Position numbers and translations under genes: made by a program | Assembly (NCBI RefSeq): GCF_030295425.1 | Contig: NZ_AP027081.1 | Coordinates: forward strand, 3,579,001-3,643,000 | Reading direction: 5' to 3' | From: Mesoterricola sediminis | Lineage (GTDB): Bacteria; Acidobacteriota; Holophagae; Holophagales; Holophagaceae | Length of the DNA stretch: 64,000 bases | Part shown: positions 44,174 to 52,467 of the stretch, one piece after another | Numbering within the stretch: the stretch's first letter is position 1 | Layout: the number at the start of each line of letters is the position of its first letter | The notes under the pieces: generated by a model | Database searches by the model: none | Told to the model about the DNA's origin: nothing | Seen by the model: only the letters and a program-made list of their open reading frames with translations

Positions 44174-46372
44174 ATGGCCGACCCTTCCCCGACCCCTCCC
44201 GGCGGCGACCCCGGCGTCGTCCCGGAGGCGGCGCGCGGGCCCGCCGCCCAGCCCTCCCTGCGGACCCTCTTCCTCACCCTCATCGTCGCCGGGGCGACCC
44301 TGCTCCTGGGCGGCGCCATGGGGGCGGCGGCCTGGATCGAATCCCGCCAGGCCCGCCAGGAGCTGGCCCGGGAGGTGGACCGCGCCGCCGAGGACCTGGC
44401 GGCGAGCCTCACCCTGCCCATCTGGTACCTGGACGAGGCGCAGATCGAGGAGATCCTGGACCGCCGCATGCGGGGACGGGAGGTCCAGTCCATCCGGGTC
44501 TCGCTGCTGGGCGTCGGCCATCCGGACCTCGTACGCGCCCGCGGGGACGACGCCGCCGACCCGGGCCCCCTCCTCACCTCGGAGCGCCCCGCCGTCCACG
44601 ACGGGCAGGCCCTGGCGACGGTGCGCGTGGCCTACACCACCCGGCCCATGGAGGCGGCCCTGGCCCGGCGGCTGCGCATCCAGGCCGCGACCCTGCTCGC
44701 CCTGGACCTCCTGCTGGTCCTGGGCCTCCAGCAGCTCCTCTGGCGCACCGTGCTGCGGCCCCTGGCGGAGATCCGGCGCCTGGCGCGGGCGGTGGGCAGC
44801 GGGGACCCGGCCGCGCCCGTCCCGGCCGGGGGGGGCTTCCGGGCGGAGTTCGCGGAGCTGCACCAGGATCTGCACCGGGCCTGGGACCTGCTGAAGGCCC
44901 GCTACCGCTCCATCCGGATGAGCGAGGAGCGCTACCGCACCTTCTTCGAGCGGGGCTCCGACGGCATCGTCGTCATGGATCCCGTCACCCGGCGCTTCCT
45001 CGCCTTCAACGACCAGGCCTGCCGGCAGCTGGGCTACACCCGGGATGAATTCGCCGGCCTGAGCCTCGAGGACATCGAGGCCCAGGAGACCGCCCCCGAG
45101 AGCGAAGCGCACATCGAACAGATCATGGAGGCCGGCCACGAGACCTTCGACACCCACCACCGCACCCGGGACGGGCGGATCCGCGAGGTCCAGGTGACGG
45201 CCCAGTTCATCCGCAACGAGGGCGCCGGCTTCTACCACTCCGTCTGGCGCGACGTCACGGAGCAGAACGCCCTCCGGGCCCGGCTGGCCCAGACGCAGAA
45301 GATGGAGAGCCTGGGCCGTCTCGCGGGGGGCGTGGCCCACGACATGAACAACGTGCTGGGGGCCATCCTCGGGCTCGCCAGCGCCCAGGTCGAGATCCTT
45401 CCGGAGGACAGCCCCTCGGCCAAGGCCTTCCGGACCATCCTCAGGGCCTGCGAACGCGGGGGCAAGACGGTCCGCGGCCTCCTCTCCTTCGCGCGCCAGC
45501 AGCCGGAGGAGGTGCGGGAGGTGGACCTGAACGCCCTCCTGGACGAGAGCGTCCAGCTTCTGGAGCGCACGACCCTGGCCACGGTGCGCCTGGTCCGGGA
45601 CCTGGAGCCCGGGCTGCCGCCGGTGCGCGGCGACGCGAACGCCCTCTCCCTGATGATCGTGAACCTCTGCGTCAACGCCGTGGACGCCATGCCCGGGGGG
45701 GGCACCCTCACCCTCGGCACCCGCCGCGAAGGCGCCTGGGCCCTGGTGCGGGTGGCGGACACCGGCACCGGCATGCCCCCCGAGGTCGCGGCGCGGGCCT
45801 GCGAGCCCTTCTTCACCACGAAGGCCCCCGGCAAGGGCACCGGACTCGGCCTATCCATGGCCTTCAGCACCATGAAGGCCCATGGCGGGGACCTGGAGAT
45901 CCGCTCCCAGCCCGGGCAGGGCACGGAGATCCGCCTGCGCTTCCCGGCCGGGGAGGACGCCGGCGACGGGCGCCCCGGCCCCGAGGCGTCCCCGGTGGGC
46001 GCCCGGCGGCGCCTCCGCGTCCTGGTGGCCGACGACGACGACCTGGTCCGGGAGGGCACCGGCGCGATGCTGGAGCGCCTGGGCCACGAGGCCGTCCTCG
46101 CCGTCTCCGGGGAGGAGGCGCTGGCGCGGATCCGGGAGGGCCTCAAGCCGGACCTCGTGGTGCTGGACCTCAACATGCCCGGCCTCGGCGGCGCGGCCAC
46201 CCTGCCCCTCCTGCACGGCCTGGCGCCGGACGTCCCCGTGCTCCTGGCCACCGGGAGCCTCGAGGCCTTCGCGATGACCTTCGACGCCTCCGGCCCCCGG
46301 GTGCGCCTCCTGCCCAAGCCCTACAGCCTGCAGGACCTGGACCAGAGCCTCCGCGCGCTCCTGATCGACTAG
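44174..46372 (+). CDS. Hybrid sensor histidine kinase with receiver
   Basis: A 732-residue inner-membrane kinase. Two membrane spans (about residues 31-53 and 167-190) enclose a periplasmic domain of some 110 residues. Then HAMP-like and PAS (about 250-365), HisKA with phospho-acceptor in GGVAHDMNN (near residue 389), HATPase and a C-terminal receiver with the phospho-aspartate near residue 664 in VVLDLNMPG. It is divergent from the sugar-binding-like protein. Its stop codon is unusual: the T comes from the gene and AG are the first bases of the insertion sequence that begins at 46371. The receiver fold is complete in length, so at most a few residues were lost. Confidence 0.9.
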   Translation: MADPSPTPPGGDPGVVPEAARGPAAQPSLRTLFLTLIVAGATLLLGGAMGAAAWIESRQARQELAREVDRAAEDLAASLTLPIWYLDEAQIEEILDRRMRGREVQSIRVSLLGVGHPDLVRARGDDAADPGPLLTSERPAVHDGQALATVRVAYTTRPMEAALARRLRIQAATLLALDLLLVLGLQQLLWRTVLRPLAEIRRLARAVGSGDPAAPVPAGGGFRAEFAELHQDLHRAWDLLKARYRSIRMSEERYRTFFERGSDGIVVMDPVTRRFLAFNDQACRQLGYTRDEFAGLSLEDIEAQETAPESEAHIEQIMEAGHETFDTHHRTRDGRIREVQVTAQFIRNEGAGFYHSVWRDVTEQNALRARLAQTQKMESLGRLAGGVAHDMNNVLGAILGLASAQVEILPEDSPSAKAFRTILRACERGGKTVRGLLSFARQQPEEVREVDLNALLDESVQLLERTTLATVRLVRDLEPGLPPVRGDANALSLMIVNLCVNAVDAMPGGGTLTLGTRREGAWALVRVADTGTGMPPEVAARACEPFFTTKAPGKGTGLGLSMAFSTMKAHGGDLEIRSQPGQGTEIRLRFPAGEDAGDGRPGPEASPVGARRRLRVLVADDDDLVREGTGAMLERLGHEAVLAVSGEEALARIREGLKPDLVVLDLNMPGLGGAATLPLLHGLAPDVPVLLATGSLEAFAMTFDASGPRVRLLPKPYSLQDLDQSLRALLID

Positions 46373-46389
46373 GCTGTGTTCGGAATCTA
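46371..46389 (+). repeat. Left terminal inverted repeat of the IS
   Basis: Nineteen bases, perfectly complementary to 47723-47741. Its first two bases are used as the last two of the stop codon of the upstream kinase. Confidence 0.9.
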
Positions 46390-46460
46390 TAGATTAGATA
46401 AATAGTTAACGTGTACTCATACGTAACGGCTCGTACACCACGAATTTTCCTGGGGTAACG

Positions 46461-47215
46461 ATGCCGAGAAGTTTCCTGACCGATGCCATGTGGGCAAAGC
46501 TTGAACCGCTCCTTCCGCCAGAGCGTGGAGGGATGGGGCGATCCCGTCACCCCAACCGTCCCATGGTGGAGGCGATCCTGTGGAGGCACAGGACTGGGGC
46601 GCCGTGGAGGGACCTGCCGGAGGAATTTGGACCTTGGACAAGCGTGTACACGCGATTTGAGGCCTGGACCAAGCGCGGCGTGTGGCAAAGGATCCTGGAG
46701 TTCCTGCGCAAGGAAGCCGACCTGGAGTGGGTCATGCTGGATGGCACCATCCTTCGCGCTCATCAACATTCAGCAGGCAAAAGGGGGGGCTCTGGAACCA
46801 GGCGCTCGGACGATCTCGGGGTGGATGCTCGACCAAGATCCATTTGATCTGCGATGCCCACGGTAATCCTTTGGATTTCCTGGTCACTCCGGGGCAAGCC
46901 CATGAAAGCCGGTCTGCTGAAGGATTGCTGTGCGGTTGGCAGGCAGAGTACGGGTTCGGAGATCGGGCCTACGATGGGAACCCGGTATGGAAGGCGATCG
47001 AGGCCATGGGTGCGACAGCCGTCATCCCACCTCATCCCCGGCGCAAGAATCCGGCGGCCTGGGACTCACACCTATACAAGGCCCGCCATGCCATCGAGCA
47101 TGGGTTCGCCAAGCTCAAACAGTTCAGGGCGCTGGCCACCAGGTTCGACAAAACGGCGCGAAGTTTCTCAGCCCAGGTGGCTTTGGCCTGCATCGTGATC
47201 TGGCTGAGGCTATGA
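46461..47215 (+). CDS. IS5-family transposase (two frames, programmed -1 frameshift)
   Basis: The first frame begins at 46461 and stops at 46847; the second, in the -1 frame, ends at 47215. Joining them near 46790 gives a continuous protein of about 250 residues. It starts PRSFLTDAMWAKLEPLLPPE, an N-terminal helix-turn-helix region of DUF4096 type, and carries the DDE residues: Asp in VMLDGTILRAHQH, Asp in FGDRAYDG, and Glu in YKARHAIEHGFAKLK with the Y-R-E-K signature. The joining sequence, AAAAGGGGGGGC at 46779-46790, supplies a slippery G-GGG-GGC. Both frames are free of other damage, so transposase may be active. Confidence 0.88.
46779..46790 (+). other. Programmed -1 ribosomal frameshift site
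   Basis: AAAAGGGGGGGC joins the two transposase frames. In the first frame codons are AAA-AGG-GGG-GGC; slippage of the last two by one base keeps G-G pairing, and reading resumes as CTC-TGG-AAC, in frame with the second half. Confidence 0.75.
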
Positions 47216-47248
47216 GCGGAGGGTGACAAGCGTTCCGGATCCTCATTG

Positions 47249-47297
47249 ATCCTATGAAACGCGGAGGCGCGGAGGATCTCGCAGAGGGTCGCGGAGG
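47249..47297 (+). repeat. Copy 1 of an inverted repeat flanking a GxxExxY remnant
   Basis: A 49-base segment containing GAAACGCGGAGGCGCGGAGG. Its near-identical reverse complement lies at 47578-47626, with only a few differences. Confidence 0.8.
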
Positions 47298-47348
47298 AAA
47301 GCGCTCCTGGAACCTGCCACCTCCCAATGACACGTCCCAACGGGAGGC

Positions 47349-47561
47349 GTGATGGGAAGGCATTGGGGAGAGGTCGACGGGGAGGATCATCCGCACAAGG
47401 AGATCACCCAGGCCATCATCGGGGAGGCCATCGAGATCCAGAAGGCTCTGGGGCACGGACTCCTGGAAGATCCCTACAAGGTCTGTCTGGCGCACTCCCT
47501 GAGACTGGCCGGCCATAAGGTGAAGCGGGAGGTTTTCCTGGATATCGAGTGGAGGGGGCTT
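47349..47561 (+). pseudogene. GxxExxY protein remnant
   Basis: The frame from ATG 47349 gives residues (to about 70) that match the start of GxxExxY proteins: HKEITQAIIGEAIEIQKALG, then the name-giving GLLEDPY (G37, E40, Y43) and AHSLRLAGHKVKREVFLDIEW. After WRG the similarity ends, exactly before the second inverted repeat, and the PD-(D/E)xK catalytic part is missing. The open frame continues meaninglessly through the repeat and out of the IS to 47861. It is therefore a truncated remnant. These proteins are nuclease-like with unknown role. Confidence 0.72.
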
Positions 47562-47577
47562 GTGGGCTTGATCCTTT

Positions 47578-47626
47578 CTCCGCGAGCCTCAGCGAGATCC
47601 TCCGCGCCTCCGCGTTCCAATAGGAT
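47578..47626 (-). repeat. Copy 2 of the inverted repeat flanking the GxxExxY remnant
   Basis: The reverse complement of 47249-47297, over 49 bases with a few mismatches and one small indel. Together the two copies enclose a 280-base loop region with the GxxExxY fragment. Confidence 0.8.
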
Positions 47627-47722
47627 GCTGCGAATGCGCGGCGCCATCAGGCACTGCAGCACAGACTCACTATTCCAGCTCCTCCATGCTCCGGCACGGA
47701 TGGGTATTAGCCCTTACTATCC

Positions 47723-47741
47723 TAGATTCCGAACACAGCCT
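47723..47741 (-). repeat. Right terminal inverted repeat of the IS
   Basis: Nineteen bases, the exact reverse complement of the left end; lies about 500 bases beyond the transposase stop, much further than usual. Confidence 0.88.
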
Positions 47742-47790
47742 GGACGTCAGGTATCGGCCCCGCACGGAGGGAGGGGCCGATCCACCCTGT

Positions 47791-48666
47791 CTAGCCCTTC
47801 GTGCGGCGGGATCGCCAGACCGTGGGGGCCAGGCCCGTCTGCTGGCGGAAGACCCGGCTGAAGTAGGCCTGGGAGGAGAAGCCCAGGCGCTCGGCGACGG
47901 CCCGCACGGGTTCGTCCGTGTCCGCCAGGAGCTCGCAGGCCCGGTCCAGGCGGCTCCGCATGCGGAAGCCGCGCGGGGACAGGCCGGTCTGGCCCCGGAA
48001 GCAGCGGCGGAGCCAGGTCTCGCTCACGCCCAGTTCCTCGGCCAGGGGCCCGGTGCCCTGGGGCTCCCCTTCGGGGTCCGCCAGGCGCCTGCGGACCTCC
48101 TGGACGAGCCGGGCCCGGGGGCCGCCGGGCTGGTTCCGCAGGGAGGTCTCCAGGCGCGCCAGGAGGTGGCCGAGGGCTCCCGCCATGAGCCGGGCGGCGC
48201 CTGGGGGCCGGCTGCGCACCAGCTCCACCAGCCGCGCCACCAAGCCCAGCTGCCCCTCGTCGAAGCCGGTGCGGAACACCCTCGGCAGCGGCCCGAAGAG
48301 GCCCGCGGCCAGCCACCGCTCCATCTGCCAGCCGGCGAAGTCCACCTGGTGCAGCCGGCAGCCCCGCGCCGGATCGGGCAGGAAGGCGCCCCCGGCGCCG
48401 GCCTCCAGGAGCACGGCCTCCCCCGCTTCCAGGCGGATGCGCCGGCGGCCAGGGCCCGCGACGGTGGCGCCCCCGCGCACGAGGAAGATCAGGCGCCAGC
48501 CCGGGCCACCCTCCTCCTCCGGCCGGTCCGACGACCCCAGAGCCGTGACGTACAAGCCCCAGGCCTCGTCCTGGGGGGTCGGCGCCAGCTTCCATCGAGG
48601 GGACGGGCCTTGGGCCACGGGAAACCTCCGGGCTCCAGTGTCGCCCGGTGGTGCCGGAAAGTGCAA
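47791..48666 (-). CDS. AraC family transcriptional regulator
   Basis: A 291-residue regulator with an N-terminal sugar-sensing cupin-like domain (about 30-160, WRLIFLVRGGATVAG and RLEAGEAVLLEAG) and a C-terminal AraC-type pair of helix-turn-helix motifs (about 190-285: LAEELGVSETWLRRCFRGQTG, then AERLGFSSQAYFSRVFRQQTG). It is divergent from the PTS operon with 74 bases between starts, which contain a 14-base perfect palindrome at 48693-48706. Control of the PTS and mannosidase genes is the natural inference. Its end lies 50 bases outside the insertion sequence. Confidence 0.9.
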   Translation of the reverse strand: MHFPAPPGDTGARRFPVAQGPSPRWKLAPTPQDEAWGLYVTALGSSDRPEEEGGPGWRLIFLVRGGATVAGPGRRRIRLEAGEAVLLEAGAGGAFLPDPARGCRLHQVDFAGWQMERWLAAGLFGPLPRVFRTGFDEGQLGLVARLVELVRSRPPGAARLMAGALGHLLARLETSLRNQPGGPRARLVQEVRRRLADPEGEPQGTGPLAEELGVSETWLRRCFRGQTGLSPRGFRMRSRLDRACELLADTDEPVRAVAERLGFSSQAYFSRVFRQQTGLAPTVWRSRRTKG

Positions 48667-48692
48667 ATCCTGGGCCGGAAGTTCAGGCTCCC

Positions 48693-48706
48693 GGGCCCGC
48701 GGGCCC
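48693..48706. promoter_or_regulatory. Palindrome between AraC gene and PTS operon
   Basis: GGGCCCGCGGGCCC is a perfect 14-base palindrome in the divergent promoter region. It could be a regulator site, but being G/C-only it may also be chance in DNA of this composition. Confidence 0.35.
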
Positions 48707-48740
48707 CCTCCTATCCTGGGCTGTCCCCCCCGGAGTCCCG

Positions 48741-49763
48741 ATGCATCCCTCCCTTCAACGCCTGAAGCAGTACCTCCTGTGCGGCGTCTCCCACGTGGTG
48801 CCGTTCGTGGCCTGCGGCGGCATCCTCATCGCGACCGCCATCGCCTTCGCGCCCATGCGGCCGGGTTCGGGGCCGGACTTCAGCCAGGCCCCCCTGCTGA
48901 AGCTGCTCATGGACATCGGGGGCGCCGCCTTCGCCCTGGTGGTGCCGGTCCTGGCCGGCTACATCGCGTACGGCATGGCCGACCGCCCGGGCCTCGTCCC
49001 CGGCATGGTCGGCGGTTTCATCGCCAACGCCGTGGGGGCGGGGTTCCTGGGCGGCCTCGTCGCCGGCCTCCTGGCGGGCTGGCTCGTCCAGGGCCTGAAG
49101 CGCCTGCCCGTGCACCGCACCCTCCGTCCCATCATGCCCATCCTGGTCATCCCCGTGATCTCGGCCGTGTGCGTCGGCGCGGGCATGTACCTCGTGCTCG
49201 GCGCCCCCATCAAGGAGCTCATGGCCCTGCTGGGGCGCAGCCTGGCGAACCTCGGCCACGGCAACCAGGTCCTCCTGGGCCTGGTGCTGGGGGCCATGAT
49301 CGCCTTCGACATGGGCGGACCGGTGAACAAGGCGGCCTTCTTCTTCGGGGCGGCCATGATCCGGGAGGGCAACCCCGCGGTCATGGGCGCCTGTGCGGCC
49401 GCCATTTGCATTCCGCCCCTGGGCGTCGGTCTCGCCACCCGGCTCTTCCCCTCCCGCTGGACCGACCAGGAGCGGGAGACGGGCCTGGCCGCCCTGGCCA
49501 TGGGCGCCATCGGCATCACCGAGGGGGCCATCCCCTTCGCGGCCGCCGACCCCCTGCGGGTCATCCCCACCATCGTGGGCGGATCCGCCCTGGGCGGCGC
49601 CCTCGCCATGCTGGGCGGCGTCCTGGACCGGGCCCCCCACGGCGGGCTCATCGTCCTGCCCGTGGTCGAGCACCGGCTCTGGTACCTGCTCTGCATCCTC
49701 GTGGGCGTCCTCGCGGTGGCCCTCACCCTGAACCTCCTCCGCGGCAAGAAGGAGCACGCATGA
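48741..49763 (+). CDS. Fructose-type PTS permease, EIIC
   Basis: A 340-residue membrane component of a PTS of the fructose-mannitol family, translocating and presenting a sugar for phosphorylation. About nine hydrophobic segments are seen, with family motifs AFDMGGPVNKAAFFFGAAM and GITEGAIPFAAADP (the GITEGAIPF loop is characteristic of EIIC-Fru). The ATG at 48741 follows CGGAG. It overlaps the EIIB gene by ATGA. In this arrangement EIIC, EIIB and the multiphosphoryl protein are separate genes, similar to E. coli fry genes. Confidence 0.92.
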   Translation: MHPSLQRLKQYLLCGVSHVVPFVACGGILIATAIAFAPMRPGSGPDFSQAPLLKLLMDIGGAAFALVVPVLAGYIAYGMADRPGLVPGMVGGFIANAVGAGFLGGLVAGLLAGWLVQGLKRLPVHRTLRPIMPILVIPVISAVCVGAGMYLVLGAPIKELMALLGRSLANLGHGNQVLLGLVLGAMIAFDMGGPVNKAAFFFGAAMIREGNPAVMGACAAAICIPPLGVGLATRLFPSRWTDQERETGLAALAMGAIGITEGAIPFAAADPLRVIPTIVGGSALGGALAMLGGVLDRAPHGGLIVLPVVEHRLWYLLCILVGVLAVALTLNLLRGKKEHA

Positions 49764-50062
49764 ACATCCTCGCCATCACCGCCTGCCCCACCGGCATCGC
49801 CCACACGTACATGGCGGCCGAGCAATTGGAACGCACCGGCAAGCAGCTGGGCCACACCATCAAGGTGGAGACCCAGGGGGCCATGGGCCTGGAGAACCGC
49901 CTGACCGAGGAGGACATCGCCCACGCCGACGCCCTCATCCTGGCCGCCGACATCGCCGTGGAAGGCCGGGACCGCTTCGCCGCCCTCACCCGGGTGGTGG
50001 AGGTGCCCGTCCAAGCGGCCATCCGCAATCCCGCGGAGATCTTCGCGCGCCTGGAAGCCTGA
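49760..50062 (+). CDS. Fructose-type PTS component EIIB
   Basis: A 100-residue cytoplasmic EIIB domain. The phosphorylated cysteine is Cys9 in AITACPTGIAHTYMAAEQLE, exactly as in EIIB-Fru, and the following helices are complete. It takes phosphate from the EIIA part of the next protein and gives it to the sugar at EIIC. The start overlaps the EIIC stop (ATGA) and the stop overlaps the next start (TGATG). Confidence 0.93.
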   Translation: MNILAITACPTGIAHTYMAAEQLERTGKQLGHTIKVETQGAMGLENRLTEEDIAHADALILAADIAVEGRDRFAALTRVVEVPVQAAIRNPAEIFARLEA

Positions 50063-52452
50063 TGACCGAACGCCGTTTCGCCTTCCCCCTGGCCGAGGGC
50101 CTGCACGCGCGTCCCGCGGCGGCCCTGGGCGCGTGGGCCCAGGGCCGTCCCCTCGTGTGGGAGAACACGCGCAACGGCCGCCGGGCGCCCCTCGGCAGCG
50201 TGCTGGACCTCCTGGCCACCGACACCCGACCGGGCGACCCCTGCCGCCTCCTCGCCGAGGACGCCGAGGCCCTGGCGGACTGGGATGCCTTCTTCGCCGG
50301 CCCCTTCCGCGACACCGGGCCGGCCCCCGCCGGTGGCGCCGCCCCCCGGGTGCCCCGGATCCTGGCCCGCGTCCCCACGCCCTGGTGGGCGGCCCTTCCG
50401 GTTGTCGACGGCCTGGGCGAGGGCCCGGCCTGTTTCCTGCCCGATGCCAGACCCGCCGAACCGCCGGCGGGGGATCCCCCTCAGGCCCGCCTCGCGGAGG
50501 CCCTGGCCACCCTCCGGACCGCCCTGGACGCGGAAGCCGCCCAGGCCGACGACCCCGAGATCCGGGCCATCCTCCAGGCCCACCGCGCCCTGGCCGAAGA
50601 CGATGGCTGGGCTGGCGCCATGCTGCGGTCCGCGGACCAGGGCGCCCTGGCCGCCGTCCGCCTGGCCACAGAGGCGGCCTGCGCGCGCCTCCTCGCCTCC
50701 GACCAGGCCCTGCTGCGGGCGCGGGCCCTGGACCTCCAGGGCCTGGGGGAGCGCCTGGCCGGGATCCTGGCGCCCCCGGCGCCCGACCCCGCGCCCGATG
50801 GCATCCTCCTCGCCCCCGACCTCACCCCCACCCGCCTCCTGGGCCTGGACCGGAGCCGCCTGCGCGGCCTGGTGCTGGGCGAGGGGGGCGCCGCCTCCCA
50901 CACGGCCATCCTCGCCCGGGCCTTCGGCATTCCCTGCGTGGCCCTGGCCCCGCTCCCCGCCGGCCTGGCCCCCGGCACCCCCCTCCTGGTGGAGGGGCGC
51001 CGGGGCCTCCTGGTCCAGGACGCGCCCCCCGAGGTGCGCGCCTACCTCGGCCGTGAGGCGGAGGGCCGGGCCTTCCGCCAGGCCCGCCGGGAGGCCGCCG
51101 CAGGTCCGGTCCGGACCCGGGACGGCCACCCCCTGCGGCTCCTGGCGAACCTGGCCTGCGCCGAGGAGGCCGAGGGGGCCTTCCGGGCCGGAGCCCAGGG
51201 CGTGGGCCTGCTGCGCACGGAACTGCTCTTCCTGGACCGCCGGGAGGCCCCCTCCGTGGCGGCCCAGGCCGAGGCCTACGGCCGGGTCCTGCGGGCGGCG
51301 GACGGCCGTCCCGTGGTCCTCCGCCTCCTGGACGCCGGAGGGGACAAGCCCCTCCCCTTCCTCCCCCTCCCCCGGGAGGCCAACCCCTTCCTGGGCCGCC
51401 GCGGCGTGCGGTGGTACCCCCAGCACGCCGGCCTCGTGCGGGCCCAGGTGGCCGCCGCCCTCGGCGCCGGCCCTGGCGAGCTCCGCCTCATGGTGCCCAT
51501 GGTGGCCGATCCCGAGGAACTGGCCTGGGTGCGGGCCCTCGTGGCCGAGGAGGCGGCGCGGCTCGGGCGGCCCGCCCCGCCCGTGGGCATGATGGTCGAG
51601 GTCCCCGCGGCGGCCCTGAACCTGCGGGCCTTCGGCGCGGCGGACTTCTTCAGCGTCGGCACCAACGACCTCCTCCAGTACCTGTTCGCCGAGGACCGCA
51701 ACGAGCCGGCCCTGGCGCGGCGGGACCGGGCCTGGCACCCCGCCGCCCTCCGGGTGCTGGCGGGCCTCGTCCGGGACGCGGCCGCCCTGGGCAAGGAGGT
51801 CTCCCTGTGCGGGGAACTGGCCTCGGACCCGCGCCTCCTGCCCCTGCTGGCCGGCCTGGGGTTCCGGTCCCTGAGCGTGGCGCCGGCGGCCCTGCCGGCC
51901 CTGGCCGAAGCCGCCGCCCGGCTCGAGCTCCCCGCCTGCCGGACCCTCGCGGACCAGGCCCTGGAGGCCGACGGTCCCGGCGCGGTGGAGGCCCTCCTGG
52001 AGGCCTTCGTCCCCGCGGCCCCGGACCTGCCCCTCCTCGACCCCGACCTGGTGGTCCTCGACGAGGCCTGCGCCACCCGGGAGGAGGCCATCCGGCTCCT
52101 CGTGGAGCGCCTCGCCGCCACCGGGCGCGTGCCCGACGCGGACGCCCTCGAGGCCGCCGTGTGGGCCCGGGAGGACACCTGCGCCACCGCCATCGGCCAC
52201 GGCCTGGCGGTCCCCCACGGGCACGGGCCGGGCGCCGGAGGCCTCGCCCTGCTGCGCCTCCGGGCCCCCCTGGACTGGGGCGGCAGCCCCGTGCGCCTCG
52301 TGCTCCTCCTCGCCAGCGCCGGCGCCGCGGAGCACCTGCGGGCCTTCGCGCGGCTCGCGCGGCGCCTCATGGACCCCGCCTTCCGCGAGGCGCTGGAGAC
52401 CGCCCCCGCTCCCGCCGACGCCGTCACCCTCCTCGAGACCCTGAATCCCTGA
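50062..52452 (+). CDS. Multiphosphoryl transfer protein (HPr-EI-EIIA fusion)
   Basis: A 796-residue cytoplasmic fusion holding all soluble phosphocarriers. Residues 1-85 are HPr with active His15 (EGLHARPA). The EI part (about 105-640) has its phospho-histidine at His280 in GGAASHTAIL, and PEP-binding motifs such as RTELLFLDR and DFFSVGTNDLLQY. Residues about 650-796 form EIIA-Fru with active His719 in AVPHGHG. The order HPr-EI-EIIA is that of E. coli FryA, unlike FruB. Together with EIIB and EIIC it makes a self-contained PEP-dependent PTS needing no other general proteins. Start overlaps the EIIB stop. Confidence 0.94.
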   Translation: MTERRFAFPLAEGLHARPAAALGAWAQGRPLVWENTRNGRRAPLGSVLDLLATDTRPGDPCRLLAEDAEALADWDAFFAGPFRDTGPAPAGGAAPRVPRILARVPTPWWAALPVVDGLGEGPACFLPDARPAEPPAGDPPQARLAEALATLRTALDAEAAQADDPEIRAILQAHRALAEDDGWAGAMLRSADQGALAAVRLATEAACARLLASDQALLRARALDLQGLGERLAGILAPPAPDPAPDGILLAPDLTPTRLLGLDRSRLRGLVLGEGGAASHTAILARAFGIPCVALAPLPAGLAPGTPLLVEGRRGLLVQDAPPEVRAYLGREAEGRAFRQARREAAAGPVRTRDGHPLRLLANLACAEEAEGAFRAGAQGVGLLRTELLFLDRREAPSVAAQAEAYGRVLRAADGRPVVLRLLDAGGDKPLPFLPLPREANPFLGRRGVRWYPQHAGLVRAQVAAALGAGPGELRLMVPMVADPEELAWVRALVAEEAARLGRPAPPVGMMVEVPAAALNLRAFGAADFFSVGTNDLLQYLFAEDRNEPALARRDRAWHPAALRVLAGLVRDAAALGKEVSLCGELASDPRLLPLLAGLGFRSLSVAPAALPALAEAAARLELPACRTLADQALEADGPGAVEALLEAFVPAAPDLPLLDPDLVVLDEACATREEAIRLLVERLAATGRVPDADALEAAVWAREDTCATAIGHGLAVPHGHGPGAGGLALLRLRAPLDWGGSPVRLVLLLASAGAAEHLRAFARLARRLMDPAFREALETAPAPADAVTLLETLNP

Positions 52453-52467
52453 CCCCAAGGAGCCCCC

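Larger units (their letters stand above)
46371..47741 (+). mobile_element. IS5-family insertion sequence with inserted GxxExxY remnant
   Basis: A 1371-base element bounded by perfect 19-base inverted repeats (46371-46389 and 47723-47741, beginning AGGCTGTGTTCGGAATCTA). It encodes a DDE transposase in two frames. Beyond the transposase, an extra segment of about 400 bases carries the remnant of a GxxExxY gene flanked by its own inverted repeats; typical elements of this group are about 850-900 bases. No target duplication is clear at the outer borders. Confidence 0.85.

Noticed and set aside
47561-47861. Continuation of the GxxExxY frame to 47861
   Set aside because: It reads through the inverted repeat and out of the IS right end, with no similarity to the family beyond residue 70.
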